Source: Acetobacterium bakii | GTDB taxonomy: Bacteria; Bacillota; Clostridia; Eubacteriales; Eubacteriaceae | Direction: 5' to 3' | Assembly: GCF_001263355.1 (NCBI RefSeq) | Contig: NZ_LGYO01000006.1 | Location: forward strand, 1-64,000 | DNA: 64,000 nt | In this document: in pieces, positions 55,655 through 62,861 of the stretch | Layout: each line of letters begins with the position of its first letter | How positions within the stretch are numbered: the first letter of the stretch is position 1 | Notes under the pieces: model-generated | Database searches by the model: none | The model's input: only the letters and a program-made list of their open reading frames with translations | Told to the model about the DNA's origin: nothing | Made by a program: the position numbers and the translations under genes

Positions 55655-55690
55655 CATTCAGACGGGTATCCCAGGATACCCGTCTGAATG
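55655..55690. terminator. Perfect 17-bp hairpin, probable bidirectional terminator
   Basis: CATTCAGACGGGTATCC-CA-GGATACCCGTCTGAATG. It lies between the converging xdhC-like and ABC permease genes. Neither side has a long T tract, so it may act as a processing or stability hairpin rather than a strong terminator. Confidence 0.55.
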
Positions 55691-55711
55691 TCGTCAACTA
55701 TTGATGGCTGT

Positions 55712-56497
55712 TTAATTTTTTACACCGGCTTTTCTGATAAGAAGCCAGCTTGACCCGTTGATGAGGATGCTTAGTATTAAAAGTGAAAATATGCCAATGT
55801 AAGGGTTCTGGGCTGAAACACCCATGATGATATCTAAAAACCTGAGCAAGACTTCAGAAATCTGGACAGAGATGATTCCTGAATGGTATAACAGGGTATT
55901 GGCGAGGGGTAAAATAACAAAGACAATGATATAAAAGCCAACTATATAGCTGATCTTTTGTTTTTTATTCATTTGGTAGAATACCGTCGTGATCAGATAG
56001 CCAATGGAAAAACAAACAATAAATACAGCCAGGTAAAACAAAAAGCTTTCTAAGTACATCCAGGCCTCATTTGAATGGCCGGCATAGCGCTGTGCATACA
56101 GCTCTTCCAGAATGCTTTCGTACACAATTGTTCCGGATAAAGACGCCAGCAGCTTCCCAACCAGTGAAACAATTTGATTAATCAGGGCCATTCCCGTTGA
56201 TAAGGTTAAAATAACAAAAATACGATTGATGAATAGTGACTTTCGGGATATCCCATTTTGAAGAGCCATTTTGAAGTTACCTTTAAAAGCATTCAGTCCA
56301 CAGACAAAGAGAAAAACGGCGGGTGCTAAATCGATGCCGCTGACTTGAATGGGAACCTCATATTGTATTCCGGTCAATCCGGTCAGGGCATTGATCCCAA
56401 ATACAACCGCCAGAATGGCAGCAATAACGGCATAAAAAATAAGAAATGAATTTCTATGTTCGGCTAGCTGATATTTATAAATTGCGCTTAATTTCAT
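55712..56497 (-). CDS. ABC-2 type transporter permease
   Basis: A 261-residue membrane protein with about six hydrophobic segments. The motif FKGNFKMALQNGISRKSLFINRIFVILTLS is typical of ABC-2 permeases of YtrA-type operons. It partners the ATPase whose stop is 4 nt upstream. The substrate cannot be inferred; related systems respond to cell-wall-active antibiotics or acetoin in Bacillus. Confidence 0.82.
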   Translation of the reverse strand: MKLSAIYKYQLAEHRNSFLIFYAVIAAILAVVFGINALTGLTGIQYEVPIQVSGIDLAPAVFLFVCGLNAFKGNFKMALQNGISRKSLFINRIFVILTLSTGMALINQIVSLVGKLLASLSGTIVYESILEELYAQRYAGHSNEAWMYLESFLFYLAVFIVCFSIGYLITTVFYQMNKKQKISYIVGFYIIVFVILPLANTLLYHSGIISVQISEVLLRFLDIIMGVSAQNPYIGIFSLLILSILINGSSWLLIRKAGVKN

Positions 56498-56501
56498 TTT
56501 T

Positions 56502-57356
56502 CTATTCCTCGTTTGTAAGTTTAATAAAGAACCTTTGGAGGTCGAGTCCGGTTATTTCAAGGCCCAAGGGAACGATGTCTTTGTCAATGTTTCCCATGAC
56601 CGTTGCTGTTTTCAAACCACCCAGGGTATCAGTCGCGATAACCACTTTTTCCAGGATAAAAGCATCAATCTGCTGGGCGGTTCCGGATACGGTATAACCG
56701 CTGCTAAGTAAGCTTTCACAGGAATCGTTGATCAGGATTTCACCGTTTTTGATAATCATGACATGCTCAAGAATCGTTGCCACTTCTTCAATCAAATGGG
56801 TTGATATAATGGCGGTAAATGAAGCATCACTGTATTTTTCAATCAGCATTTTATAAAACATTTCGCGGTGATTTGCATCCAGCCCCAATACCGGCTCGTC
56901 AAACAAAACATAGGGTGTATTAACGGATAAAGCGATCACAATTTTGAAAATAGATGAAAATCCCGTCGAAAGGGTGCGGATCTTTTTATGAAGGCCCAAA
57001 CCGAATTGATTCGATATTTTCGTTGCATACTCCAAATCAAAATTCGGGTAAAACAGCTTGCTCCATTTAAAGACCTCTTGGCAAGTCATACTCTTTGGAT
57101 ATAAATTTTTTTCCGACATCATATAAACTTTTTTCTGGGCCACATCATTTTCGGTGCCAATCAATCCTTCAATTGTTACTGTTCCGTCATCGGGAAAGAG
57201 ACGGTTGGTAATGATGTTTAACAGAGTCGATTTTCCAGCACCGTTTCGTCCTAATAATCCGTAGATTTTATTGGGTTCGAAGTTTAGCGACACCTGGTTG
57301 AGGGCCAGGGTGTCACCAAAATTTTTCGAAACATTGTTTACTTCAATTCCATTCAT
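56502..57356 (-). CDS. ABC transporter ATP-binding protein
   Basis: A 284-residue nucleotide-binding protein: Walker A GLLGRNGAGKSTLLNII (residue ~35), signature-like RTLSTGFSSIFKIVIAL (note LSTGF rather than LSGGQ, as often in YtrB-like proteins), Walker B YVLFDEPVLGLD, H-loop ISTHLIEE. The ATGA overlap with the GntR gene (57353-57356) indicates translational coupling. Confidence 0.92.
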   Translation of the reverse strand: MNGIEVNNVSKNFGDTLALNQVSLNFEPNKIYGLLGRNGAGKSTLLNIITNRLFPDDGTVTIEGLIGTENDVAQKKVYMMSEKNLYPKSMTCQEVFKWSKLFYPNFDLEYATKISNQFGLGLHKKIRTLSTGFSSIFKIVIALSVNTPYVLFDEPVLGLDANHREMFYKMLIEKYSDASFTAIISTHLIEEVATILEHVMIIKNGEILINDSCESLLSSGYTVSGTAQQIDAFILEKVVIATDTLGGLKTATVMGNIDKDIVPLGLEITGLDLQRFFIKLTNEE

Positions 57357-57721
57357 TCCTTATAACCTCTTTCTATCATTCCGAGTATTTCTTCACTGGT
57401 AATTTCTAATTTTTTTGCTTCGGCCACGAGCTTTTTAATATAGTGTTCAAAAAATGATCTCTTGCGTTTAGCTCTTAGTTTGGAGACCGATCCCGGTGCA
57501 ACGAACATGCCGACACCGCGCTTTTTAAAAATGATTCCCTCGTCGACCAATAATGAGATTCCTTTAAGAGCAGTTGCTGGATTGATCTTATAATTCACCG
57601 ACAATTCAGTGATTGATGGAATCTGCCCATTTTCAGCAAAACCGCCGGTTAAAATGCCATCTTCAATGCCTTCGGCAATTTGGATGAAAATGGGGCGTTC
57701 ATCTTCAAAATTTATTTGCAA
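57353..57721 (-). CDS. GntR-family regulator, YtrA subfamily
   Basis: A 122-residue repressor with a winged helix (FIQIAEGIEDGILTGGFAENGQIPSITELSVNYKINPATALKGISLL) and only a short helical C-terminal dimerisation tail, the mark of the YtrA subfamily. Translation starts at TTG 57721 after AAAGGGGG. It is the first gene of the GntR-ATPase-permease operon and probably autorepresses it through the palindrome at 57748-57767. Confidence 0.9.
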   Translation of the reverse strand: MQINFEDERPIFIQIAEGIEDGILTGGFAENGQIPSITELSVNYKINPATALKGISLLVDEGIIFKKRGVGMFVAPGSVSKLRAKRKRSFFEHYIKKLVAEAKKLEITSEEILGMIERGYKE

Positions 57722-57747
57722 AGGGCTACCCCCTTTCTGTTAATCTC

Positions 57748-57807
57748 TTAGTTGGTTGACTAACTAACTGTAGCGCTATTATAATCCAATCACTGTCCTG
57801 CTGTCAA
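57748..57807 (-). promoter_or_regulatory. Promoter and operator of the YtrA-type operon
   Basis: On the minus strand TTGACA (57802-57807) - 18 bp - TATAAT (57778-57783). Immediately downstream is the inverted repeat TTAGTTGGTTGACTAACTAA (57748-57767). A consensus promoter followed by a GntR-type GT...AC palindrome fits repression by the first gene product. Confidence 0.75.
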
Positions 57808-57917
57808 GATCTAAATATATTAATATTCTACTTTCAGGGATTATTTATAAAGAATTTAACAGGCTATATAATAAATAGCGTCGCAAAAGAAATAATATTT
57901 AAAAGGGGGAATAAAAG

Positions 57918-58037
57918 ATGTCTGATATGGCTATGACTATTTCTGAAATATTCGGGACAATGATTCTTGTTATTCTAGGTGATGGCGTGGTGGCAAATGT
58001 CGTACTTGGCAAAACAAAAGAAATTCCAGTGGATTGA
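57918..58037 (+). pseudogene. Truncated glycerol uptake facilitator (GlpF) fragment
   Basis: An ORF of 39 codons with a good GGGGGA ribosome site. EIFGTMILVILGDGVVANVVLGKTK is the N-terminal first helix and following loop of GlpF aquaglyceroporins, normally ~235 residues. The frame ends at TGA after VD, and no further GlpF sequence is visible. It is probably a decayed gene whose remainder was deleted. With the adjacent HbpS-like gene it recalls glycerol or diol utilisation clusters. Confidence 0.75.
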
Positions 58038-58144
58038 TTGGGCTTGTTTTTATTGAATTGGATCAAATAAATGAGGAAAGGTAGGAGCAGATGTGATAAA
58101 ATGAAAATCAAATATTCAACAAAAAAGAGTGTCCGGGGGAAATG

Positions 58145-58255
58145 ATGAGTACAAAGATATTGATTGTGGATGAACCGGCCACAGATCGACTGATTATAAG
58201 CACCATGCTAACAGATTACAACACGATTACTGCTTGCGATGGTGCTGTTGAATAG
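58145..58255 (+). pseudogene. Truncated response-regulator receiver fragment
   Basis: A 36-codon ORF (alternative ATG at 58142) reading STKILIVDEPATDRLIISTM and then LTDYNTITACDGAVE before a stop. This is beta1-alpha1-beta2 of a CheY-like receiver domain, with the usual acidic pair altered (VDEPATD rather than VDDEPTD). The phosphorylation site and the rest of the domain are missing. A likely remnant in a zone of broken genes. Bases 58038-58141 show nothing coding. Confidence 0.65.
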
Positions 58256-58265
58256 TTTTAAAAGC

Positions 58266-58288
58266 ATTACACAAAAATTTGGACTTGA
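58266..58288 (+). repeat. Left inverted repeat bracketing the HbpS-like gene
   Basis: A 23-bp sequence ATTACACAAAAATTT-GGACTTGA. It matches the reverse complement of 58843-58865 at 22 of 23 positions. The outer ends of the pair are exactly 600 bp apart. The AAGTCC...TGTGTAA pattern resembles ends of IS256-type elements. Confidence 0.75.
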
Positions 58289-58332
58289 TTTAGAGGAAAC
58301 TTGGAAATTCTAAAAAAATGGAGGAAAAACAA

Positions 58333-58743
58333 ATGACTACAACCGGTAAATTATTGGATATGGCAAAAAAAATGGCAGAAGCTGCGGCTTTAAAGGCAAT
58401 CGAAATTAACGTGCCGATGGTTATAACAGTTTGTGATAACGCAGGAAACCAGGTATTATTAAATCGTATGGAAGATTCTTTATTAGCCAGCATTAGCATT
58501 GCCACAAATAAGGCCTACACAGCAGTTGCATTAAAGATGAGCACAGATACAGCGGCTGATCTTGCTAAAGAAGCCGGTCAGCTTTTCGGACTCACTACTT
58601 GTGACAACGGTAAAATGGTTGTTTTCGGTGGTGGATTCCCAATTTATGAAGGGGATAAAATCATTGGCGGTATTGGTGTCAGTGGCGGAAGTGTTGATGA
58701 AGATATGTCGGTTGCCAAGGCTGGGCTGGAAGCTTTAAAATAA
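58333..58743 (+). CDS. HbpS/GlcG-family (DUF336) protein
   Basis: A 136-residue single-domain protein: MAKKMAEAAALKAIEINVPMVITVCDNAGNQVLLNRMED, then SIATNKAYTAVAL, and the Gly-rich VFGGGFPIYEGDKIIGGIGVSGGSVDEDMSVAKAGL. Family members bind heme or cobalamin-related ligands (HbpS, PduO C-terminal domain) and often accompany glycerol or propanediol genes; the ligand here is unknown. ATG 58333 follows GGAGG by 8 nt. It is intact while its neighbours are fragments, and it lies between inverted repeats. Confidence 0.85.
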   Translation: MTTTGKLLDMAKKMAEAAALKAIEINVPMVITVCDNAGNQVLLNRMEDSLLASISIATNKAYTAVALKMSTDTAADLAKEAGQLFGLTTCDNGKMVVFGGGFPIYEGDKIIGGIGVSGGSVDEDMSVAKAGLEALK

Positions 58744-58842
58744 ATTATAGAAAAAAATTAAAAGGAACTTGTGTGAGTATCCTTGAAAGTTAATATTTTA
58801 TAAAAAAACTATAGCAGAGTTTGATTTAAGCTTAGAAAGACG

Positions 58843-58865
58843 TCAAGTCCAAATTTGTGTGTAAT
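58843..58865 (-). repeat. Right inverted repeat bracketing the HbpS-like gene
   Basis: TCAAGTCCAAATTTG-TGTGTAAT, complementary to the copy at 58266-58288 with one mismatch. Confidence 0.75.
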
Positions 58866-58879
58866 TTTTCTAAAAATTG

Positions 58880-58929
58880 AGAAAAAGTCAATCAGCAGAA
58901 GTCTTTTGAACCGTTTTCTGCTGATTGAG
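58880..58929 (-). terminator. Terminator of the LytTR-associated ABC operon
   Basis: TCAATCAGCAGAA ... TTCTGCTGATTGA (13-bp stem, 58888-58928). On the minus strand it is followed by CTTTTTC. It lies 20 nt after the permease stop. Confidence 0.8.
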
Positions 58930-58949
58930 CGAATAAATAACATTGAGAT

Positions 58950-59801
58950 TCAGTGCTTTCTGGATACATTAAATAGGGCCAGGCCTAGAAATAAAATCGT
59001 GGTGCCGACCAGAACCAGGATATGCGTTGTGGTGGTTGCAGTGAAGGTTCCGTATGTGTAGGTAACGCCCATCATGCTTTGGAAATCAGTGATATAGGAG
59101 TCCGGTATGCCGGCAAAGCTTGTGGCCATGGGATTTTCCATCATTACCTGGCGGACTAACGCCCCGGCGTGGGAAACCGGAAAGAGTTTAATGGCCCATT
59201 GAACACCATCAGGGAGGGAACCAATGGGAAGATAAATCCCGGTGAGAAAGCCAACCAGGGTTCCGATGATGGTGCTGGCAGTGGTAAAGGCACTGGTGCT
59301 GGAAAAAAAGCTGACAATAAAAAATACTAAAGAACTGGACATCATCACAGAAAGCAGAATAATACCGATTACCTTGAGCATGGCCAATACCGGTAGTAAC
59401 TCGCCGCCGCTGAAAACAATATAGGCTTCGCCCAGAATAAAGGCCAGGATACTCATCAGAAGGCCGATTAAGTAAGCACTTAAAACATAGCCGCCAACGA
59501 TTTTGCTGCGCTTAATGGGGGAGGCATAGAAATCCTTGCTATTTTTCTGCACCTTATCTTCCACCATAATACCGAAGGCCCCCATGGTGGTGGTAATGGC
59601 GGTTACGGAAATAATCCCGGCCATGATCCAATTATTCATCAGGGCATTGATTTCCGGCAGATCTTTAAAATTCTCCGCCCAGACATCCCCGAGAAAAACC
59701 ACATACAAACCGATAATAACAAATACCCCTAAAAGCGAAAAGAAAACCGCGCTTTTCTGGCGAAAAAAGATTTTTAAATTACGCTGGGCAAGATTAAGCA
59801 T
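58950..59801 (-). CDS. ABC-2 type transporter permease (DrrB-like)
   Basis: A 283-residue membrane protein with six hydrophobic segments: LNLAQRNLKIFFRQKSAVFFSLLGVFVIIGLYVVFLG, a long extracytoplasmic loop, MVEDKVQKNSKDFYASPIKRSKIVGGYVL, and GIYLPIGSLPDGVQWAIKLFPVSHAGALVRQ, which is typical of ABC-2 exporters. It overlaps the ATPase gene by 8 bp, so the pair is translationally coupled. Probably exports a drug, lipid or peptide. Confidence 0.88.
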   Translation of the reverse strand: MLNLAQRNLKIFFRQKSAVFFSLLGVFVIIGLYVVFLGDVWAENFKDLPEINALMNNWIMAGIISVTAITTTMGAFGIMVEDKVQKNSKDFYASPIKRSKIVGGYVLSAYLIGLLMSILAFILGEAYIVFSGGELLPVLAMLKVIGIILLSVMMSSSLVFFIVSFFSSTSAFTTASTIIGTLVGFLTGIYLPIGSLPDGVQWAIKLFPVSHAGALVRQVMMENPMATSFAGIPDSYITDFQSMMGVTYTYGTFTATTTTHILVLVGTTILFLGLALFNVSRKH

Positions 59802-60708
59802 CGTATTCTCCTCCTGTAATGTTTAAAAACACATCCTCCATGGACCCGTGAATTACTTCAAAGCTTTCCAAAAACGGTTTAGCTCGTTCCAGAATGGAAA
59901 TGGAGGACATGGTTTCGGCAATATCCGCAATGATCAAGCCGTTTTTTTCTTTATAATTTAATTGCTCCCCATCCAGAATCGCTTTAACGGCATCAAAGTT
60001 TTTTGGTTTAAAGCGCATGGTGTCCGAACTGTATTGCTCTTTTAAGTTGTAGGGGGTTCCCTTGGCAACAATCTGTCCCTGATTGATGATGATGATAAAA
60101 TCCGCGGTGGCGGCTTCTTCCATATAATGGGTGGTGAGAAAAATGGTCATCCCGGTTTTCTTCTGGAGCTCATAGACGGTTTGCCAGAGGCTCTCTTTGG
60201 TTTTGGGATCAAGGCCGGTTGTAGGTTCATCCAAAAACAGAATTTTAGGGGTGTTGACCAGGGCTCGGGCAATATCGGCTCTGCGCCGCTGACCGCCGGA
60301 TAACATCCCATAGGGCCGATCCATAAAAGCGATGACATCCGCGGTGGCCGCAGCTTTTTCAACAGCTTCTTTGAGACGGTGTTTGTCCATTTTATAAAAC
60401 CGGGCCCGGGTGGTTAGGTTTTCCCGGACGGTTAGAAGAGGATCAAGGACGCTGTCCTGAAAAACCACGCCGATGGTATTGCGGATGGCATCATCCTCTT
60501 TCCCGAGCATATGACCATCAATTTTAATTTCACCGCTGTCCGGTTTCAGCAGCGTACATAAAATATCAATGGTGGTTGATTTGCCGGCGCCATTGGGACC
60601 TAAAAAAGCGAAGAGCTTTCCTGGTTCCACATAGAAGTCGATGCCTTTGACGGCCTTCAAACCGCCGAAGGTCTTTTTTAAATTTTTAACGGTAATTATA
60701 TTTTGCAT
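59794..60708 (-). CDS. ABC transporter ATP-binding protein (DrrA-like)
   Basis: A 304-residue ATPase: Walker A AFLGPNGAGKSTTIDIL (residue ~33), Q-loop GVVFQDSVLDPLLT, signature MLSGGQRRRADIARALV, Walker B ILFLDEPTTGLDP, H-loop LTTHYMEEA. It has the C-terminal extension of DrrA-type ATPases. It has its own promoter with direct repeats upstream that may bind the LytTR regulator encoded at 61470-61904. Confidence 0.93.
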   Translation of the reverse strand: MQNIITVKNLKKTFGGLKAVKGIDFYVEPGKLFAFLGPNGAGKSTTIDILCTLLKPDSGEIKIDGHMLGKEDDAIRNTIGVVFQDSVLDPLLTVRENLTTRARFYKMDKHRLKEAVEKAAATADVIAFMDRPYGMLSGGQRRRADIARALVNTPKILFLDEPTTGLDPKTKESLWQTVYELQKKTGMTIFLTTHYMEEAATADFIIIINQGQIVAKGTPYNLKEQYSSDTMRFKPKNFDAVKAILDGEQLNYKEKNGLIIADIAETMSSISILERAKPFLESFEVIHGSMEDVFLNITGGEYDA

Positions 60709-60732
60709 GTTGTTACCCCTTTCATTTGCCTT

Positions 60733-60807
60733 ATCATATCAGCCTTTTTTTTCTTTTCAATAGCCGCTGCGGTAAGGTGACAAATAGGGCTGGTGAAATG
60801 ACAAAAT
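60733..60807 (-). promoter_or_regulatory. Promoter of the ABC operon with upstream direct repeats
   Basis: On the minus strand TTGAAA (60755-60760) - 16 bp - TATGAT (60733-60738). Upstream of the -35 are two imperfect direct repeats, on the plus strand GGTAAGGTGACAAATA (60771-60786) and GGTGAAATGACAAAAT (60792-60807), offset by 21 bp, which is two helical turns. LytTR proteins bind such tandem repeats. Confidence 0.6.
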
Positions 60808-60811
60808 GGGT

Positions 60812-60842
60812 AAATAAAAAGCCGGCGGAATCCGACGGCTGA
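60812..60842 (-). terminator. Terminator after the LytTR-DUF3021 genes
   Basis: On the minus strand AGCCGtCGGATTCCGcCGGCT is followed by TTTTTATTT. It separates repeat copy 3 from the ABC promoter. Confidence 0.8.
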
Positions 60843-60857
60843 GATTGAAGCTAAATA

Positions 60858-60976
60858 AAAAGTAAGTCCTGGGAACAATCGTAACATCAGTTGTCGGCAT
60901 CAAGGCGAACAGGCGACAGCCTGTACGATCTTGCAGCCGACAACGATTTACCATTGTCCCCAGGACGGGTTTGTCA
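60858..60976. repeat. 101-nt palindromic repeat, copy 3
   Basis: The core 60866-60966 is nearly identical to copy 1 in the opposite orientation on the plus strand. One inner pair has swapped (CAAG/CTTG here versus CATG/CATG in copy 1), which keeps pairing. It lies 37 nt after the DUF3021 stop and 15 nt before the terminator. The 305-nt gap 60709-61013 is otherwise taken by that terminator and the ABC promoter. Confidence 0.85.
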
Positions 60977-61013
60977 GATTTAGTGTGCTGGTTAGTGGAA
61001 GGCGAAACAGAGA

Positions 61014-61427
61014 TTAGTTTTTTTGATTGCGTTTAATGCTTGCGTTGATGGCGTGGGAATGCTCAATGCAGGTAGTATAGGAGATGGCATAGGTAACAAT
61101 AAACCCGGGAAGTAAAACCGGGGTGATATAGGCAAATGAAATCCAGGAAAAGGGAAACATGCCAAACAGAGAACCCACAATAAAGACAACAAAATAGCAG
61201 GTCAGTACCCGGGCCAAAGCATCCGCAAAAATCGATGACACATCAAGACGCACTTCAATGAGCTCGACAATAATTAGCAGTATGGCAATAATAAGGCACA
61301 TAACAAATAACTGCAGCGCAATATCTTCAGAAAAGGGTATGATGACACCCAATTTAGAAAACAGAATAAAAAACAGAACAATTGCAGTAAAGCTGCTGCA
61401 TGTAATAATCAGTATTTTTTTTATCAT
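61014..61427 (-). CDS. DUF3021-like membrane protein
   Basis: A 137-residue protein with four hydrophobic helices and a polar basic tail (NASIKRNQKN). It matches the DUF3021 type that is nearly always encoded right after a LytTR regulator, as here (42 nt). In characterised pairs the membrane protein inhibits or senses for the LytTR partner (LytTR regulatory systems). A GGAGG-type site precedes the ATG. Assignment to DUF3021 rests mostly on topology and neighbourhood. Confidence 0.75.
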   Translation of the reverse strand: MIKKILIITCSSFTAIVLFFILFSKLGVIIPFSEDIALQLFVMCLIIAILLIIVELIEVRLDVSSIFADALARVLTCYFVVFIVGSLFGMFPFSWISFAYITPVLLPGFIVTYAISYTTCIEHSHAINASIKRNQKN

Positions 61428-61469
61428 TTCATCCTCCGGTTATCAAATTTATAAAATAAATCTCAATTG

Positions 61470-61904
61470 CTATTCGAATTTATCGCGAAAATCTTTAAGG
61501 TAGTGCTTGGAAACAAGCAACTTCTCCCCATTTTTCAAGGTTGCTTCCAACCGTCCGCTGAATTGGGTGCGAACTGAACCAACCACCGAGGTATTTAAAA
61601 TACAGTTTTTACTGATGCGCATAAAGGTGGTATCCGCAAGATGAACTTCCAGTTCATAGAGTTTCTTATTACATGGATAAACTTGATTATCCATGTACAA
61701 AAAGGTCTGATTGTCCGTAGAATCGAAGTAATATATTTCTTCCAGAGGAACATTGATGGTTGTGCCATCTTTTTTTGCAGCAATGGAAAATGAATAAAGA
61801 CGGATTTCTTCAATGAGCCGTTTTAAGCGATCGTCCATTAAACCACAGGTTATCTTAATTTCAGTTTCATTACAATTTAAGGATTGTTCAATTAATAACT
61901 TCAA
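61470..61904 (-). CDS. LytTR-family DNA-binding regulator
   Basis: A 144-residue stand-alone LytTR protein: a short N-terminal region, then the LytTR beta domain (INVPLEEIYYFDSTDNQTFLYMDNQVYPCNKKLYELE ... FMRISKNCILNTSVVGSV ... GEKLLVSKHYLKDFRDKF). No receiver domain is present. Translation starts at TTG 61904, 6 nt after AAAGGAGT. With the DUF3021 protein it forms a LytTR regulatory pair; the likely target is the ABC operon at 58950-60708. Confidence 0.9.
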   Translation of the reverse strand: MKLLIEQSLNCNETEIKITCGLMDDRLKRLIEEIRLYSFSIAAKKDGTTINVPLEEIYYFDSTDNQTFLYMDNQVYPCNKKLYELEVHLADTTFMRISKNCILNTSVVGSVRTQFSGRLEATLKNGEKLLVSKHYLKDFRDKFE

Positions 61905-61934
61905 ATGCAGACTCCTTTCACCACTAACGGGATA

Positions 61935-61964
61935 ATTCTATCAGTAAATGATACTTTTGTGCAA
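61935..61964 (-). promoter_or_regulatory. Promoter of the LytTR gene
   Basis: On the minus strand TTGCAC (61959-61964) - 18 bp - TAGAAT (61935-61940). Confidence 0.5.
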
Positions 61965-62055
61965 TAGCTGAGAGGTGTTTTGTTAAATTTGGAGAAGTAA
62001 AAAAATGATTTAATTTACAAAGTGCTTTTAAAAATGTATGATAAATAAAAATAGG

Positions 62056-62077
62056 TTTCTTAAATATCCAAAAAGAA
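62056..62077 (+). repeat. Third copy of the TTTCTTAAA..TCCAAAA.GAA motif
   Basis: TTTCTTAAATATCC followed by AAAAAGAA, very close to the two copies before the helicase gene (34959-35003). It lies upstream of the small ORF and hydrolase gene. Confidence 0.45.
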
Positions 62078-62141
62078 TTATCCGGGGATATGAGTGTGAT
62101 AATTCAAGTGTGGTTAGTTTATTTGCCAATTGGAGGTTACA

Positions 62142-62219
62142 ATGAATGGTACTTTGATTTTAGCGATTGTGGCAATAACACTGGCATTGGTATTCGATAC
62201 CATCGGTGTGGCGGCATAA
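62142..62219 (+). CDS. 25-residue hydrophobic small ORF
   Basis: MNGTLILAIVAITLALVFDTIGVAA, given here as MNGTLILAIVAIT then LALVFDTIGVAA. It has a good GGAGG site (62132-62136) 5 nt before the ATG and stops 3 nt before the hydrolase start. It could be a single-helix membrane peptide. It also resembles the N-terminus of small HsmA/TIGR03987-type membrane proteins (ITLALVFYTIGV), so a truncated remnant is equally possible. Its translation may be coupled to the next gene. Confidence 0.45.
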   Translation: MNGTLILAIVAITLALVFDTIGVAA

Positions 62220-62222
62220 TAA

Positions 62223-62836
62223 TGGGGCTAGAAGATATGTTCATAAAAAAGGTGAAAGCTAATAGAGCGGTTATAATAATACCTGAAATATACGGAATTA
62301 ATGACTATGTAAAAAATATGGCGGCGTTTTTCAATAATCAGGGTTATGATGCATACTGTTTAAATTTAATTCGCCGCGATAGGATCTTTGCTTATTCCGA
62401 AGAAGCCGCCGCCTACGTCAATTTCAGAACAAAAATAGGTTTTGATCGGTACCATGAAGTGGCAGTTTTTATGGAAAAATTACAAGGTAAATATCAATCA
62501 ATTATTGTTTTTGGATCAAGTGTGGGAGCGACCATTGCCTGGCGGCTTACGGATAACCCCGCTTGTAAGGGAATGATTGGTTATTACGGATCAAGAATTC
62601 GGGATTACCTTGAGGTGAATCCCGGTTGCCCCTGTCTGTTATTGTTTGCGGCAGAGGAAAAATCCTTTGATATCAACACAATGCTGCCACAGCTTGAACT
62701 GAAAGAGAATATCAAAGTGGCAGTGATGCCAGGCCAACATGGTTTCGCAGATCCCTATGCCGGGCATTTCCATGTTGAGTCAGGTAAAAAAGCCCTGGAT
62801 ATGGTAGAATGGTTTTTAGAGGATATCAATCATTGA
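62223..62836 (+). CDS. Dienelactone-hydrolase-like alpha/beta hydrolase
   Basis: A 204-residue alpha/beta hydrolase of the DLH superfamily: AVIIIPEIYGINDYVKNMAAFFNNQGYDAYCLNL at the N-terminus, the nucleophile elbow VFGSSVGATIAW with Ser where true DLH has Cys, and the C-terminal His in PGQHGFADPYAGHF. The acid residue is less clear (AEEKSFD). Substrate unknown, probably an ester or thioester. The frame is open further upstream, but ATG 62223, coupled to the preceding small ORF, gives the family-typical length. Confidence 0.78.
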
Positions 62837-62861
62837 TGTAAGCAACAGAAAAGAGGAAAAA

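Noticed and set aside
57918-58040. TGA of the glpF fragment read as selenocysteine or a simple frameshift
   Set aside because: No GlpF-like sequence continues in any frame after the TGA, so truncation by deletion is the simpler reading.
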